In this document: positions 42,800 through 56,179 of the stretch, piece after piece
Layout: each line of letters opens with the position of its first letter
Numbering within the stretch: position 1 is the first letter of the stretch
DNA from: Gnetum montanum
Lineage: Eukaryota; Streptophyta; Gnetopsida; Gnetales; Gnetaceae
Assembly: GCA_015680685.1 (NCBI GenBank)
Contig: MNCI01037953.1
Span: forward strand, 1,186,542-1,250,541
Direction: 5' to 3'
Length of the DNA: 64,000 nucleotides
The notes under the pieces: generated by a model
The model's input: the letters and a program-made list of their open reading frames with translations, nothing else
Databases searched by the model: none
Told to the model about the DNA's origin: nothing
Made by a program: the position numbers and the translations under genes

Positions 42800-45090
42800 A
42801 GATCAATTTTCTTCTTTGGGAGTGGTCTTTCATTTATCTATTCTATAACAATTTTAGTGAGCATGATAGTTTACATGTTTGGATTAGATGATGATGGAAG
42901 CTTGTTGGTGGTAAGAGAATTTGTGGTAGGGGACGTTGATCTCAATGAAGCTCTAATTCTACTAGCCTTTTCAAGACTTGTCTAAAGAAAGGACATTTCT
43001 TCATTTAGCCCTAAGTATTGCAAGTAGGATTCTCTATCTAAATGTTCACTGCCCTTGTAGCTTTTCTCTATTGTTGTTGTGATGGCAATTCACCGCTGGT
43101 GGTAAAGGATTGAAAGGAAAATTTAATGGACTAGCTACTATCAAATATGTGTGGGAACTCTAATCCATCCTTGAAGTAGTAGGTCTATAGTATTCTTTCG
43201 GATAGTAAGGAGAAGAAGTTTGAACTAATATGTTTCCTAGAGATATTGGGCGTTGAACATAGTATCCATAAGGTTTTGGTTGCATGTATGGGTATTTTTG
43301 CCTTGGCAGTGGCATTGTCCACATCTACAGTTGCTACCACTACTACTAATATTGCTCTTGTGGTTGAGAGTAGGCTCTACTTGGGTAATATGTTGGCTAG
43401 AAAGGTTTCCTAGTATTACCTTGAGGATAAGGTAGTCTTCTGGGATTTAATTCTTGATAAAGCTCAGACTGAGTGCATATACTCCAAATTCTTACAAGTG
43501 GGCCATAATAGGACAACATCCCTTAGGATGTTCGTACTAGCACACATTGCATCATTCCTCTTCCTCTAAAATAGAGTCAGTATATCCTTCAACAATGGCA
43601 ACTTTTCCTTTGTGCTTATAACTTTCTCATCCATAATCTCTTTTCTTCTTCCTTTACTTGCCCTTGTTAAGTGCTTGTTCAATCTTTTCTTCCACAATCT
43701 TTAGGGTTGTAGCAAATTTTTCATGCACTAAATCCCAAACTTTCTCTACCTTAGTTGCTATATCATTGACTAACTTTTAAATAGGTAGAGTCTTTTTCTA
43801 GATAACATCTTCCAAGGTTTCATCCTCTTTCTTGTCACATATTCACACATCTCTCTTTCAAATTGATGAATCTCTATTATACTCTTCAACCAATTCTATC
43901 TTTGTTAGCTCACCCTCCTCTTTTGCTGCTTGGTCAATTAGCCTTTAGATGTGATGGGAAATCATTTCTAATAACCTAGCTTAGGTATAAACCCCAATAT
44001 TCTCTCTAGTTTTTCTCCATCACCCATCTAAAATATGTCTAAGTTGTTCCCTTGGTGAAAATCTATGGCCTAGACATCTATGCAACAATGGATAATATCA
44101 ACCCATTGTTGCATCAAGGGTCTCATGAGTCCCTTGCTTCCATTCTTGGATTTTTTTCCTTAATTTGAACACTATGAATAGGTTTTATATTTTTCATTAA
44201 ATAGTTTGAGCATGGTACTCTAGTGTCTAATTGAATCAAGTTCTAGTGACCTGTACTAGCTTTTAGTCTCCTTCACAAGTGTTCTAGGAAATAGCTTTAA
44301 TTTTTGCCAACCACTTTCAATAATTTGGAGGGTGAATGCATCATGGAAAGCTTGAAGGTAATGTTGTAAATTAGCATTATAGGCACCTTCAAATCTCAGC
44401 ATGTTGTTCATATCTAGCCATTTGATTCAACTATCCCTTACATGCTTAGTTGGGATGTGAATGACTTCTTAGATGTTGATCATACTTTAAGTTGTCATGA
44501 GAAGTTCATCATCATGTTCAAGTCTATATGCTCTATTGTAGTAGTGATCCCTTCTATGGTCATACCTTTCTTGATCCTCTCTTCAATTCCTTTGTCTCCT
44601 TCATTCATATTCTTCATCTTCTATATCAAACTGTCTTGAATATTGGCCATGATGATCATGAGTCCTCCTTTATTCCCTATCATAGTCCTGATATTTGTGT
44701 CATCTTGGATCAAATTCCACTGATGATTATGATGAGGTAGACTAGGTAGTAGGAGAATTATGTTGGCTTGTTTTCCTTTCATGACTCTTATATAATTCTT
44801 TGTAGGATTTGGCAAGAACCCTTAGCCTTGCATCCTCCTTACACCTTGAGTCAGTAGCCTCCCCCTTAGGTGTCTCTACTAGAGTGGAATGAAGTTGGGC
44901 TTTGATAGGTTCCTCAAGTCTAATGACAGGTGTTTTTGAAGGCTCCTCATGGTTTTGGTGACACTGCTCTAAAATAAATGCATTAGCATGAAGTTCTTCC
45001 AAGATAATAGAAGTGTTGACATGCTTCCCTTTGTTGTGTACATGTTTGATCTCCATGGAAGCATCTCTCCTCATCTACTCCTTTCTAGAT
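42800..45090 (-). pseudogene. gag: gag of element G, interrupted
   Basis: The clean first part (45074-44742) starts MRRDASMEIKHVHNKGKH and is charged, with Lys, Glu and His. A Arg/Asp/Tyr-rich region follows (about 44700-44550). The capsid-like part has WLDMNNMLRFEGAYNANLQ then HYLQAFHDAFTLQ (about 44420-44310) and a degraded FPRTLVKETKS*YRSL that corresponds to the usual LPLSLKDKAKEWYRSL pattern. Beyond that it is Pro/Gln/Tyr-rich (43450-43050). Many stops are present. Confidence 0.6.
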
Positions 45091-45535
45091 TCATAGGATC
45101 TTGTCATGTGTTGATTCACATGTTACCCTTCCTAGATTTGGTCCAAATGCATTCCCCTTAAGGTAGTTTGGAGCATGTTAAGTGTTGCACATTCTAGAGG
45201 TAGAACTATTGTACCTTGCATGTTACTCCACCTCATTTGATTATTCTAACGAAAGATGAAAGTGAAGTTTGGATGATAAGGATCAATGTGAGAATAAGTG
45301 ATTCTTATTTACATTGGCATCCTCCATTTTTCTTCATCAATGATTCTATCATTTCTTTTTCTTGTCTCCTTGGCAGGTGGTGATGTATCTTTGTTTGAGG
45401 TCATGTTTGTGACTTAAGATGTTTGTTTAAGTATATGTAACTTGTTTAGTGTTATTGAAGAATTAAGATGTTGACTTTGGATTTTTTTTATATAAGGAAA
45501 TTTGGAAAATCAATTGCTAAACATACATTGACTTA

Positions 45536-45554
45536 TCCCTAGCAATGGTCCCAA
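45536..45554 (-). other. Primer-binding site of element G
   Basis: The minus strand reads TTGGGACCATTGCTAGGGAT directly after the LTR. This resembles the TGGCGCCGTTGCCGGGGA site of Athila elements, with the CpG positions lost. Confidence 0.6.
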
Positions 45555-46466
45555 TGATAAGCGGTGGAGCAATCCAACACCCAACCATACAAGATACAAG
45601 ATTTCATGTGAAGCCTAGTCAAATTTTGTAGATAAGGCAATGTGATTATGCTAGCAATTGGTTGATTTCATGATCACTATCTTCCCACATGGGATAGTAA
45701 AAATTAATGCATATGGTTTAACTCATAGTGAGGTGCACAATAACTATTGTTGCATTGGCCATTTCACTCCTAGTAAATGTAAGTTAAATGAAAGTGATTT
45801 CTAAGTCTATGTAAATAGCAAATGAGTCTAATCTAGCCTAGGAAATGGACATCCATTCATGACTTTCCACACATGTCTTGGACTTATTTAATCATCACTA
45901 CAATTACCAAGTATCTTGCTACTATGCAAACCAAGCCATAATACTACTGGGTTACCAAATGATCACACTTTACACTTAGAATCAATCGTATCCATTCTAC
46001 TTAACAATAATACAAGTAAAGTTCATGGAAAAGTAATTAGTAACTAAGGAAACAATAAATGTTATACTAAGTTAAAATAGTAAACATTAATCTAAGTAAA
46101 TAGTAAAGAAATCTATGTGATGTTGCAATGATGCAAAGCAATCTCGATCTTTATTTTAGAACATGAAACCTATCTAAGTACATTCCACTTGAATAAATAC
46201 TTTTTCTAATCACTTAACATCACATTGCAAGCATAAACTACTAAGTACTAAGTGCTAAAATCAAGAAAACAAACTAACAAAATTTTACTAAGGTTGGAAT
46301 GAAACTCCTATTGGACTATGTGGCTAAGTGTCATATTTATAGACCTACACGTGTCTATGATATCAAATATCCAACATTGTAGCTCGTGGTCAGATATCAA
46401 GGATCTGATATCACGGCTCTGATATCAAATACTTGATATTGTAGCCAAAAAAAATGCAACTTATTA
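45555..46466 (-). repeat. 5' LTR of element G (right copy)
   Basis: Plus-strand start TGATAAGCGGTGGAG, end AACTTATTA. Minus-strand TATA box TATAAATA is at 46334-46341, with GATATC words at 46360-46445 upstream of it. It is flanked on the right by the target duplication ATAAC. Confidence 0.88.
46334..46341 (-). promoter_or_regulatory. LTR TATA box of element G
   Basis: The minus strand reads GTCTATAAATATGACAC in the 5' LTR. The solo LTR (30413-30420) and H (50033-50040) keep the same box. Confidence 0.65.
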
Positions 46467-46471
46467 ATAAC

Positions 46472-49311
46472 TTAGTGCTTTCCACTAGAATTAAATACAT
46501 AACTAATTTTTAAATTAACTTAATCCTAATACAACAAGTACTCTAGCACAATCAATGCTTTATCATCATTCCAACATTGCATCAAAGGACAATGCATATA
46601 GACTCTATGATATCATATAGAAAATATTCAACTTGACCCTTGAACATACTTGGATTTAAGTGTTACAATATATAATACATTTTAAGAAATTGACAAGTCT
46701 TCAACAATATGTAATGTAACTTCATAAGGCTTCCTACCTTCAATGCTTGCTTCCATACCATATACATACATCACCCATGTAGGAAGAGTTAGTGCTCTCC
46801 AAGTAGACAAATCCTTCCTTCTTGTCCCCTTGACAAAATGATTGGAATGATCTACTACTACTATAATAGAAATGTTAGTATCCATCATCTAATCATTACA
46901 ACATTAAAATCTTACTAGACAATCATTCTAGGTATCCCACCAAGATTAAGCTAATCATACCCATGACAACAAAATTCCAACTTAGCTAACAAGGCTTCTA
47001 AAAACTACTATATCAACTTAGCTAAAAAAATAATAGCAATGGCCTAGCTTACTTGCAATCTCCTCATGATTTTAACCCCTGAATCATCCTCTATTGGCTC
47101 CAACTAATAATACCTAATGTATGTAGTACTGAGTATCCTCAAAACCTATAGCATCTTGTAGTTCACATAAGATAACCATCAAGGCCCATCTTCTACATAA
47201 CTATCTTATTATCTCTCTAAAATATCTCTATGACTTCTAATAGTACCCAGTGAACCATCTAAACCTATAGCATCTTGTGGCCCATGCAGAAATATCATCA
47301 ATACTAGATTACATGGCACAAACAACCATCTTATTGAGAACTACTCCTATCAACTAGGAAACTTGCTAACTACAATCCTAGGTTTCTTAAGTCCATCCTT
47401 CTTCTAAATTAATTAGGTCTAAGTCTCATGTATGAGTTATTCAAGAGGTAACTAGGTCTAAGTCACCCTGTAAAATCTACAATGTACATGCTTTGATGCT
47501 TACTTAAGGATTGCACCTAAGTCAACTTACAAGCTTTCTAACTTAGCTGTGTACATGTCCTAAACCATACTGAAACTTTCTCAAAATTAATCTACATATT
47601 CATAGCTACCTAGTTGTTTCTTGCTAGTCTAGAACTATTGTAGTTCAACCCTCATTTCTGCATAAAATTCTCTAATGCAACATGACTATCCCAACTACTT
47701 CATGTCACCAATACTACTCTAGTGTAAGTTGGGTGTAGCTTTTTTGATATTGTTGAAAACTCTTAAAATGCATTTAGATCTAACATCTATGATATAACTA
47801 GCAAATAGAAGATTAAATAAGATATTAAAACATATGTTTAATAATTAGAAATCAAAATAGATCATCTACCTTCCTATAAATTTCCAAGAAAAATCTCTGG
47901 CAATGAACAAGGCTCAACAAAATTGTAGATTCAAGGCATAAACACAACTCAAAGATGATAAGTAACATAGGATAAGATGATGATTAAGAGAGAAACTACA
48001 AACTTATTAACCAACTTGCACTCAATCTAGAAAGAATTCAAGGATACAAGAATAAATAGCATTTCTAGTAGGATCTGCATCCAATCTTCTTATCCTTATC
48101 TAAAGGAAATAATAGCATAATTAAAATATGATACTACAAATATAAAAATAAATAAATGTTCAAAATTAAATCATAATTAAAATACCATGTCTCATGTTAA
48201 AACACTATTACAAGGGGTGAGGCTTGTTAAAGATAGATAACATTTACCACGTCTTATGCTAAATTAAATCATTAATAAAGGCTCATGCAAAAGAAGATAA
48301 TAATGTCAAATCATTGTATAAAAATAAATATAAAGCATATTAATAGATAAATCAAAGGTAAGAGACCAATAAACATGCTAGCTACATAAGGATATAGCAT
48401 CCTAAGCCAAGTTCAAATTACAAAACTAGCAAAAGAGGTTAAAATAAAATCTTAAACACTCTAGGGATATTACAAAATCAAAAACACACAAATGTAAAGT
48501 AGTTGGTATTTTTTGACAATGGCTGATAATATTTTTTTAGTATTTTAAACAAACTCACTTCAAATTCACACCTATTTTGTAGGTAAATTCCTAAATTCTA
48601 TCATTGGAATGTCACATTTAAATTACAAATAATTCATAGAAAAAAAAACAATGTATTCATGAATGAATGGCTAGATTTCGCAAGGACATTGACTAATACT
48701 ATCATCCCTACTAAAAGCATAAAAGAATTTTCTTTCTATTGACATCCCTTTTTGTCCCTACCCTACTCAACCTTTAATGTCCAATAGTAGTAATATGTAT
48801 AATACATACAATTGTATATGTCTTTGTGCATGAACAAGTTTTTTCCAAACCCTCATAAGAATTCCTACAATCTTACATTCTTACAAGTTCAATTAAATCT
48901 TAAAGAGCTTATGCACCAATAAGATGCAAGATTCATGCCTTCATGATCCCTTTATTTCCTATTTTAGAGAGATGATTTTATCTTTCAGTTTTATAATGAA
49001 TCTATATTATGCATGCTTATGTTTTAAGTGTTTGAAGTAACATACAAATGTTCCATCTTTTGATCTAGGTTGTCAGTGACCAGAAATCATATTTTTAATT
49101 ATTATTCTTATGATTATATGAAGCATGCCTAAATTGTTTGCAACTTCCATATGCATAGATTCTTATGTTACTTTCTCTAGAATAACATCTAAAAATATGC
49201 TAAACCATTGACTCTCATGGATGCCCAATTGTATGTTGAAACTATTAGATGTGAAATTTTGCATTCTTGATATCTTTGGCATTCTCTTTAATCTATATCC
49301 ATTAACACATA
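46472..49311. other. Unassigned AT-rich stretch between G and H
   Basis: This may continue the copia-like LTR cut by G. A minus-strand open frame at 46888-46682 (VYGMEASIEGRKPYEVTLH) has no family I recognise. A diverged repeat, AACCTATAGCATCTTGT(A/G)G, occurs at about 47144 and 47262 with similar flanks. The rest has no ORF or motif I can support. Confidence 0.4.
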
Positions 49312-50127
49312 TGATGATCAATGAGAGTTCCAAACATCCAACCATACAAGTCACAAGTAGATGCATGTGACCATATTTTAATCCATGAATGGGACAATAT
49401 GTGTATGCTAGCATATTGATGACAAGTTCATTATCATTGTCTTCATACTATAGTTAGCAAGATTTAAAGTGCAAGATTGAACTCTTAGTAAGATATATTA
49501 TTTATTGATGTTGAATGGCTCTAAATGTATTAAGGTAAAACATATTGAAATAAGTATAATATCTATTATCTAAGATGCAAAGCAATTGTGGCACTAAGCT
49601 AGCCTAATAGCATTAAGCATTCATTCGAATTTTCCATACACCACTAGGACTACTAAGTAACTTTACTACTAAGAAAATCAAGCAAAGATACTATTGGAAT
49701 ACTATACGATCACACATTAATGATCAAAATCAATCATACTTATTTTGCTAGATAACCAACAATCATTAGAAATGTCAATGACATTATCAATATAAATGAT
49801 ATAGAAAGTAAATATATGCTAAGTGAGATGCTGCAATGGTGAAGAATAATATCAATATTTATTACTGGTCATGAAATGAATCTAGGTATACTTCACTTAA
49901 ATAAAGTTTTTAGATAATTATTTTTCATCATACTGCAATCATTCACAACTAACTCTAGAATCACAAAAATAAACTACAAAAATTTCCCTAAGTATTCTAC
50001 TGAGAAATAAGTTTGACATGATGGTAAGCTCATATTTATAGGCATGACGATGACCTACCACATCACATCTACAACATTTTATATTGAGATATGATATCGT
50101 AGCCTATTATAGCAATTTGATTTATCA
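49312..50127 (-). repeat. 3' LTR of element H
   Basis: Plus-strand start TGATGATCAATGAGAG, then CATCCAACCATACAAG as in G; end TGATTTATCA, followed by TACCCCCAC as in G. The TATA box on the minus strand is at 50033-50040 and TATGATATCGTAGCC is at 50090-50104. Confidence 0.82.
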
Positions 50128-50439
50128 TACCCCCACAAGTGACTAGAAACTCACCCTTGAGTTAAAATAAAAGAAGGATAGAGTTGTTATAAAATTGTGG
50201 GGCTACATAGACACAATGACATAGTTACACTTAATTTTTTTAACTAACTAAATTTGAGTGTTGCATCTTAATTCAAGTGAGTTACAAAAATATCACGCAA
50301 AGCATGAATGACAACATTGATTATAATTCAAGATTTAAAACAAAAATCAAGCTTGATGACATCTTCCAAAAAATGCTAATGTAGCTTTTTATATTATTCC
50401 TAAGTGTAGTGGCTCCTACTACATTGATGGCTCTTAGGG

Positions 50440-53246
50440 TTACTTTTCTAGCTTTCTAAACTTAAATCGATTCAATAATTCCCTTAGTTTTTCTTTTTCT
50501 ATCTTGGGATCATTGGCTATCCACATACTTTTGTAATTTTTTTTTATATAGCAACCTCTTAAGGACATGAAAACTACAGAAATACTTATTTTTTCTTTAC
50601 ATACTGTGCTGCAAACTAGGTATATTTAACTTCAAAAGCTTTGAAGATCTTCTATAATTCTTGGTAACTATTCATTTTCTTATCCAATTCTGCTACAATA
50701 TCTTTCTGATCATGATAGCTAGCTTTAACTACCTACAGTTCAAAGTTAGCAATGTATAGCTTTTGTTGGACATATTTACTATTTCCAAACTCCTTCTCAT
50801 AGATAGAATACATGTTTTCCAACTGTTGTTTAAACTCAATTTAGAGTTTTCCTCTTATTAACATGACCAAGTTGGCATAGCATAAGTTTTCCAACTTCAT
50901 GGACTCTATGAGATCTTCTATCTACAAGATATTTGTTCTTCAACTCTACCTAGTGTATCAAGGTAAGGCTATGCAAAATGATTTGCTAATCTAGTGACTA
51001 CTACTTGGCTCTATAGATCTTATCTTTTATCATCTAGATTTTTTTTTAAATTGATCTATTTATACATGTATAGCTTATCTTTAAAATGATCTTTTAGCTT
51101 CTCATGCTTTATAGCTTCATTCTACCATGCACTAATTTCCATTGTTAATTTTTTATGAACTATGTGAACATATTCTATTCACAATGTCTTATTTTCTTTA
51201 GTCAATTGTCTAATGTTAAGATTGACTCTAGAAAATTGCTCTCTTAACTAAGTAAGTCTTACTTCAATCAAATGTTTCTCCTTCTTGGCATTATTCAATC
51301 TTCTATTCTTCATAGCAAGTGTCTTATTTTCTTCTTCTTTGCAATAATGGCTTTAACATGAGAATAAGTTCATGCATTAGTAACTAATGTATTTCAAGTT
51401 ACATTTTCCTTTTCCATTACCAATTACTTTTTCTTAGCCATCATTTAATTAAACTTTTCATTCTTGCATTATTGCAATTTTTCCATTTCTACATATTTTG
51501 TTGGATCTTATGTCTAAATTTGGAGTTGAGCAATTGCTCTAATCCAGCATGATGCATTCTTATTTTAGTAATGACTAGCTTCCCTTTAGTGGAAATTAAT
51601 TCAAACTATACTACAATGATATCACTAGGAATATCAAAAATATTTTGCATAACTTTTCCTATTTGCAGTAGTCTATCAAGGGCATCTTCATGTTCTTTTA
51701 CTGACATTAATTATTTTCCTTTATCCTTATCTTTACCAAAGATTCCTGCAATGGTCTAGGCATCATTTACTCTAGAGAAGTATATTAGTTGTATGATAGG
51801 ATTATAAAAAGCTTCTTTCATGTGATTAATTATTAATTCTATTATTCCTTGTGCATCTTTATGTTGCATAATCACAACTATAACTCATTCTCATATTTCT
51901 AATGCACTTGAAATGACACAACATTTCCTAAAATTTGTTGTGCCTAGTCATCTTCTTCTATCTATTAAGAGACTTAACTGTTATTTAGTCCTATGGATAC
52001 TATAGGATAACTATAATTTTATCTTACTCTATATATACTTGATATTTATCTACTTTCATATCTTATAGTCTAAGAAATATACTGTAGATGACTCATAATA
52101 GGCCGATAATCTTTTTGTAATGCTACTAGGATGTTGGGTCCTACTGAATTCACTTATGCTACACTAGGTCATATGTGTTCTATACCTCTAGCTACTATGT
52201 TGGCTACCAATGTTGACATGGTTGATGTCATAGTGCCTAGTGGCTTCTCCACTTGATCCTTCTTGGATGGCACCGGTTTATAATTCTTAGCATATGATGC
52301 ATTTAGAGCTTTTCTTGGTATGTCATTAGTAAAACCCAAAATACCTACTTGTCTACATAGCATCCTTGTTAAGTAGTAAAATAAAAGTATCAATTTCTAT
52401 GACTTCTTCTCTTCAAACATTCTTTGAATTTCCAAAATAGTAAATGCACCATATTTGCCTCAAATTTTTCCATTAAAATTGTATTTCTTTTCTTCAAATC
52501 TTCTTCAAATTTCCAAAAATAGCAGTTAATAAAATATGATATGTCCCAATCTTGAAATAAATTTTTTCTATAGTTGATAACCCACTGTATTCTATCTCTA
52601 TTGTTCCATATGCTCTTTGCATCCAAAGATTTCCAGCATCTATATTAGACCTTGTGGATATCTACGCTATGTTAGCTCTAATGTTTCTAAGATTTAATGT
52701 CCTTGCAATTGGTTCTACTAAATATGGAACCATGATACTTCAATCTTATCTATGGCATCATCTTTCATGTTACGCCAAAATTGATAGGCTTCTCCCAAAT
52801 ACTAGTTACCATTTGTAGATAGTGTAGGCTAGAATGGTGATGCCTATAATCATTCTTAAATCTTTGTAGGTGTAAATTTCATGAATGGGTCAAAAAATAA
52901 TTCCACAATGATTGTGAACATGATTGACTTGTTGTTTATTTCTTAACCATATTATTTAGCCAATGTGAGCTATTGTGGCCTAGTTGAGGATATAGAGGTG
53001 TTGTAGCCTCTACTTTTGTAGATTACACTATTGTAGGTATGGATTGCTAAATGGAGAATGATTAAGCTTCATATTCCTCAACATAAGGTTCATCTTCTCC
53101 TCTTTCTCTTTTTCTACCACTAGGCCTCTTCTCACATGGTTGTGATAATTCTTCCACTTCAAGGATTTTTTAGAGCCATCTACAATCATAAGTGACATTT
53201 TGAATACCCAAAAATTTGGAAAACTTTTCCATTTATTCATATCCAT
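50440..53246 (-). pseudogene. Extra ORF of element H, homologue of the G ORF
   Basis: The unknown protein matches the G ORF along its length. N-terminal part from the minus-strand ATG at 53246 (MDMNKWKSFPNFWVFKMSL, then a Lys/Glu-rich stretch), then LQKDYRPIMSHLQYIS (about 52120-52070), matching LPQDYRPLKSHLQYIA of G, then a Glu/Asp segment. It is more decayed than G, with many stops and several frameshifts. It lies between the PPT and the internal TATA box, as in G. Confidence 0.6.
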
Positions 53247-53693
53247 TTTGAGTTCAAAACAAAAATAAAAAATATAATTGATTTTATTTTTAATTATAAT
53301 TGTAGTGTTAAGAATTTTAGAATTAAATAATGTTCACAAATTAATGTTTCAAACATTTTTTCCCAATTGGTTAATTCAAACTTATTTACAATTCCAAGAT
53401 CTTCCTAGGAGATCAAATTTTTGAGTTCTATATGGCATTAATTATATTGACAACCTAAATTAATTATACCTTTGTAATCAAAATATCTAAGAATTTGTAA
53501 AAATTTCCAAAATTATTCAATACTCCCCCCATGATAGAGAAGCTCTCTTTGGAAGCTCAAGGATTCATGAATGATCAAAATCAGGTTTGAAATGTGGAAG
53601 ATATGGCTCCTAGAATATTCTCTAATTGAAAAATGGCATAAACTCCTCTTGCATTCTTAGCAAGAATGAAAAAATTTTCTAACCATTGACATG

Positions 53694-53701
53694 TATATAT
53701 A
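53694..53701 (-). promoter_or_regulatory. Internal TATA box upstream of the extra ORF of H
   Basis: The minus strand reads AACTATATATACATGTC; upstream on that strand (53725-53775) are TGATATCATATC and GGTATCATAG words. The layout is the same as at 40333-40430 in G. Confidence 0.55.
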
Positions 53702-53775
53702 GTTTATCAAATGGGAGACATTGCATCTATGGTATCATAGATGTGATATCATATCTATGATAATACCATAGAAAC

Positions 53776-54213
53776 ATTCAAATTTTTGACATGATTTTAG
53801 TAGGGAAATTAATAATTTTGGAATCCTAGGATGTCTTAAGACTGTTTAAAGATTGTCTAGTTAAAAAATAATACTTAAGATTAGTTAAATTGCCTATGAA
53901 ATATGAAAAACTATGATAATCAATATGCTTGGGCAAGGTAGAATATAGATGATCATTGACTAGTGAAGGTAGAAATGGTTAAGTATATGCATCAATGAAT
54001 GGTTAATTATTAATATTAAAGATAATATAACACTTAGAAATATGCACTATGAGGTGAAATTGGTTGTCAATGTAAGATTTTGAGAGCAGAAGATAATAAT
54101 TTTTTATTTTTATAGGAAATTATTTTAATAAAATCTTGGAAAATTTTGGATTGATGGGTACTTGTAATGTTATTTTGACATCAATCCATATATATATATA
54201 TATTACATTTTTT
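53776..54213 (-). other. Spacer of H left of copia E, non-coding
   Basis: AT-rich, with no gene. It corresponds to about 40440-40690 of G. It ends with (TA)8 at 54188-54203 next to the LTR start of E. Confidence 0.45.
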
Positions 54214-54947
54214 TGTCATTGAGGCTAAATTGTATTATTTTTAGTAAACTTTGCCCCATTTATTATGTGTGTGTGTAAATATATATATCCAAAGCATCCT
54301 TGAATATTTGAATCATAGAATCATCGACATAATTTCAATAAGAATTTGACAATTTCATCATCAATTCATCAATATCATTCATCATTGTTTGCTCAATCTT
54401 GGAAGATAAATAGTTAAAATTATGTACATTCAATATTTCAATCATGTCTTAGTCATTTCATAACTTTTTAATGATTCAAGATTTATTAAAAAGCTCGAAT
54501 AGCTGGCTACATGTAGCTAAAATTTTGTTCAATATCTATTACAATTTGGAATAAATTAACTCTCTAGTTTGGTAGATTTTTTGAATCCTAAATTTTTACT
54601 AGAATGAATTATGGTTAATGATTAGATCATTTCTCCCTCATCACATAATAATTTTATGTGATATTAGATATATTTGAAATCTAATATCTGTAGAAAGGTT
54701 CAATTAAAATTTTAGCATCTAAAACTTAAGAACATTTAAGTTATCATCACTAAAATTTGCACTACCATAATTACAACAACTTTTGATAGACTGGAAAGAA
54801 CATAATATAACCTTAGCTTCTAGATATCTTTTGTAGTCCTTCCTTTTTCCAAGTTAAAGAGAAATTCCTAATATTTACAAAAATATAAATTTTATCATCT
54901 AATTATTTGTGAAGTCAAGATAACCAAGTAATTCTATCACTACTACA
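54214..54947 (+). repeat. 5' LTR of copia E
   Basis: It starts TGTCATTGAGGC and ends near CACTACTACA (the end is uncertain by about 10 bases). It aligns with 58440-59159. A TATATATATCC stretch near 54280 may be the promoter. Confidence 0.75.
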
Positions 54948-54959
54948 AATTCTTTTTCC

Positions 54960-54971
54960 TGGTATTGAAGC
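54960..54971 (+). other. Primer-binding site of copia E
   Basis: TGGTATTGAAGC matches 9 of 12 bases of the initiator-Met primer site TGGTATCAGAGC that is usual for copia. It lies about 12 bases after the LTR end I set, so the LTR may be slightly longer. Confidence 0.65.
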
Positions 54972-55029
54972 ACCAAGTTCACCTACAAAAAATGAGCACA
55001 AAAGACATAGATAAATGCCCCATAATCTT

Positions 55030-56000
55030 TAATAGCTCTCATGATTTTAGCCTCTTAACAAGGATGATGAAAGGCCTCATTGAATATAATGACTATTGAA
55101 AAATAGTTAAAATAATTTTTGAATTTATGCATGATTTTAAAGATTTCACTAGATTACAAATTAAAGAATATGAAACAAAGAAGAAGAATAACAATTTGGC
55201 TTTCATGATGCTATTGGCTAGTATCTCACAAGTTAATTCTAACATATATAGTTTTCATTCTATTGCCAAAGAATTATGAGATAATCTTCATTTAAAATGC
55301 AAGGAAAGCTTGGAAAATCAACAAGTGTAGCTACTAATATACAAACAAAAATTTGATGCCCTAGAAATTGGAAGAAATGAAAATGTTGAAGACTTCTTTA
55401 ATAGAATGTATGACAACTTAGGAAAAATATATGAACATGGCTATGGATATACCAATAGGTAAAAGGTTTAGAAAGTTGTTCAAGGTATATACATAGATCC
55501 AAGATTTGAAAGCATGATCAAAAACATTACTCTTTTAATAGGCTTAGTATCAATGAATTAGTTATTTAAGTTAGAACCTTGCAAATTATGAAGAATAACA
55601 AACAATCTGGTAAAGATGATCAAGCCTACATAACTAACCAAAGAGAAAGTGGTAGGTAAGGAAGATTTAGAGGGAGAGAAAGATTCAATGATCATAGTAG
55701 AGATCAAGAAATAAACTTAGAAGAAAATGGTGGTAGAAATACAAAAGGAAGAGGAAGAGGTTCAACTAGAGGAAGAGGCTAGTTAATCTGGAAGACAAAG
55801 ATAGGATCAAGACTTAGTATGATATTACAGCTTCTATAAAAGAAAAGGACATACCATTGGCCAATCATGAACTAGAATTGGTGTTAAAATAATACATGGA
55901 TGAACTTCACAAATAGAATAAGATACTCCCTCATCATCTCAAAAGGATACTAAAGGAAAAAACATAGGTAATTATATAGCCTTCAATTTAATTAAAGAAA
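55030..56000 (+). pseudogene. gag: gag of copia E
   Basis: The gag polyprotein has the UBN2-type pattern: ALEIGRNENVEDFFNRMYDNL (about 55360-55420), preceded by LHLKCKESLENQQV and IYKQKFD. An Arg/Gly-rich stretch follows (55640-55790). The zinc knuckle at about 55825-55870 reads YYSFYKRKGHTIGQS: its His and spacing are kept but all Cys are replaced. Several TAG and TGA stops interrupt it. Confidence 0.75.
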
Positions 56001-56179
56001 TAAAGCAAGATTCTTAAATGATAAGAGTGGATGATCCAATCACATGATACCCTACAAAAATTCTCTTCTAAATTACAAAATAAAAAATAGTCTTAATAAC
56101 ATCAAAATTAAAGATGGGAAATACTTAGTCATATAAGGAATAGGAGATTATGTAGTTAAATTAAAGAAATGAAAAACAA

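Larger units (their letters stand above)
35938..46466 (-). mobile_element. Element G: Athila-like gypsy element with both LTRs and TSD ATAAC
   Basis: Two LTRs (35938-36827 and 45555-46466) are flanked by an exact 5-base duplication, ATAAC (35933-35937 and 46467-46471). LTR ends form the inverted repeat TGATAAG..CTTATCA. On the minus strand the order is LTR, PBS, gag, protease, a long AT-rich spacer, an internal TATA box, an extra ORF, a PPT (CATGGGGGTA) and LTR. No RT, RNase H or integrase is seen, so it is a large non-autonomous form. The Athila assignment rests on the PBS and the D-L-G-x-x-V-N-L protease motif. LTR differences are about 15% in the part I compared. Confidence 0.88.
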
